Positions 62,689-64,000 of a stretch of DNA of 64,000 nucleotides are shown in pieces (position 1 is the stretch's first letter; every line of letters begins with the position of its first letter). Origin of the DNA: Metamycoplasma arthritidis. Its GTDB lineage: Bacteria > Bacillota_I > Bacilli_A > Mycoplasmatales > Metamycoplasmataceae. The translations under genes and the position numbers were made by a program. The stretch is from the NCBI RefSeq assembly GCF_900660715.1, contig NZ_LR215047.1:62001-126000 (forward strand), in the 5' to 3' direction. The notes beneath the pieces were generated by a model. It did not search any database, had not been told where the DNA came from, and saw only the letters and a program-made list of their open reading frames with translations.

Positions 62689-64000
62689 TTAATACATAGA
62701 TCACCATTTGGTTTTAGCTTGATCGTTTATGTATTTAGATACCTCATCGTATTGGCCATTTTCAGATGATGAAGAAAGTTGTGAATGAAGTAGTAGTTTT
62801 TTACTTATATCAAGATTGCTTTCATCAATGATTTGATATTTTAGTTTAGCAATCTCTGCAAATTTTTCTAAGATGTCATCTTGACTTGTGACATTTGTTA
62901 GATTTTTTAGGTCTTCTAATTTTTGCTCTATTGTTGTATATTTATCATTTGTCTTAAATGAAGGATCATATTCTAATACTGATTTTGTTGCTCTAATGTA
63001 ATGAGAGATAATTGATTCAGTATCTTCTAAGCTGCTATAAGTCTTGGCCACAAAACCAAATTGGCGATAAGCTTTGTCAGGTTCTGATTCAAAGCTTACT
63101 TGTTCAGAAGTTTGTAGATTTTTAATCTTAGATTTTTTAAATTTTTCTAATCTTTCTTCTAGAACTTGTTTGATATGTTGTAAGTTCGATTGCATTTCAT
63201 GAATTCAAGCCATTTCAACATATTTGGGTTTCGCTTGATTTTTAATTTCGATAGCTTTTTTAATCTTTTTAAAAAAATGTTCTGCTAAATAATCATCATA
63301 TGAAGAATCAACGGTAGCTACGAAATAATAGGTTTGATATTTACGATAAGTACTAATATATTCGTTGTAACCATATTCATTGTTTTTATCATATTTAAAG
63401 AAATCTTCGAGTCATTGTTTTGCTTGGCCCATCAAGGTGGTATAGCTATCTTTAGAGTTTTTAAATTCTTTGCTTAGTTCTTTGTAGTATCTAAATAATT
63501 GTTCAAAATCATAACTTTTTATATAAGAACTATAAGCATTTATTCATTCTAATACTAGTTGATATAGATTTTTAGCATATGCAGGTCTTGAAATTTGTTC
63601 ATAAGGATTGCTATTACCATTTAGCCATTGCTCGTTAGCAAGATCAGCGGTTTCCAATCATTGTGTTGCTTCATCTTTAATTTGAGTCATTTTTGGTTTA
63701 ATTTTATTATTTTTGGTTTCAACTATTAATTTTTCATGCAGCTTTTGTATTTTTTTAGCATCTTCTTTTATTTGGGCTATGCTCTTAGCATTCATTGTAT
63801 TTTTAATTTGCTCAATAAAGTCTTTAAATTGTTTAATTTCATCTTCCAAATCAAAATTGTCTTTGTTAGCCTCTAAAATACTAATTTGTTTTTCAATAGT
63901 TTTTATTCTACTTTTAAAAGCTGCAACATGGCTTTCGTATTGGCTTTTTAGACTGATATAATTGCTCTTAGCATTTGTTAGGGATGATTCTAGCGTTCTT
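62689..64000 (-). CDS. Large coiled-coil protein, 5' end outside the window (at least 436 aa)
   Basis: One frame runs from the window edge to TAA at 62689 with TGA as Trp. The visible part is highly charged and helical with long predicted coiled coils near the window edge (SQYESHVAAFKSRIKTIEKQ and IKQFKDFIEQIKN regions). It ends in WWSMY. There is no catalytic motif. Since the N-terminus is missing, signal peptide or membrane anchoring cannot be judged. It could be a surface lipoprotein of the type common elsewhere in the window. Confidence 0.8.

Noticed and set aside
1-64000. CRISPR array or insertion sequence
   Set aside because: No evenly spaced repeat series and no transposase-like protein were found on either strand.

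Overview
The window is from a mollicute. Almost every long gene is open only if TGA is read as tryptophan, the DNA is very AT-rich, many proteins carry a lipobox signal peptide, and no cell-wall genes are seen. Adjacent ornithine carbamoyltransferase and carbamate kinase genes, a P80/P60/HinT cluster and a P37/P69/P29-type transporter suggest an arginine-fermenting species of the Mycoplasma hominis group (Metamycoplasma). The species itself is inferred. All CDS coordinates here join stretches separated by in-frame TGA, so naive six-frame ORFs are only fragments. No rRNA, tRNA, CRISPR array or insertion sequence was recognised.

Layout. 1-195: a small promoter-hairpin-terminator unit that may be an ncRNA. 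199-3076: two leftward lipoproteins. 3.1-8.0 kb: the most unusual region. A 448-residue helical protein with a central hydrophobic hairpin is followed by four tandem, related membrane proteins of 236-240 residues. The block is bracketed by imperfect ~78-bp direct repeats, each containing a strong leftward promoter. It looks like an inserted cassette, possibly toxin plus immunity array. 8.0-12.0 kb: a ZIP-like metal transporter and two lipoproteins, one possibly OppA-like. 12-16.4 kb: surface nuclease, UvrB and an AlkD-type glycosylase. 16.4-20.7 kb: a patchy region with an LRR lipoprotein, VapD, a carboxymuconolactone-decarboxylase-like protein next to a nonsense-mutated cupin, a variable-surface-type lipoprotein and a frameshifted dimethylargininase. 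20.9-26.4 kb: housekeeping genes (trmB, DUF402, rpmG-secE-nusG, an EzrA-like protein, thiI).

26.4-34.7 kb: the P37 lipoprotein and P69 permease genes lie on the minus strand. Then a plus-strand lipoprotein, S1-domain protein, divergent phosphoglucose isomerase and lactate dehydrogenase follow, and finally the P29 ATPase, detached from its usual partners. 34.9-39.5 kb: MgtA-type P-type ATPase, prs and rsmG. 39.6-49.3 kb: an 8.3-kb gene for a 2777-residue FtsX/MacB-type permease, its ATPase and a small membrane protein. 49.5-51.3 kb: nitroreductase and LicD-like protein. 51.5-55.7 kb: the P80, P60 and HinT genes. 55.8-58.3 kb: recO and RNase J. 58.6-60.6 kb: arcB-arcC, which make ATP from citrulline. 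60.6-64 kb: rlmB, cysS and a truncated coiled-coil protein.

Together the genes describe a small parasitic cell that makes energy from arginine, imports nucleotides, peptides, metals and cofactors through lipoprotein-linked transporters, and exposes a large variable lipoprotein repertoire. Gene decay is visible at 17.9-20.7 kb. Horizontal acquisition is likely at 3.1-8.0 kb.
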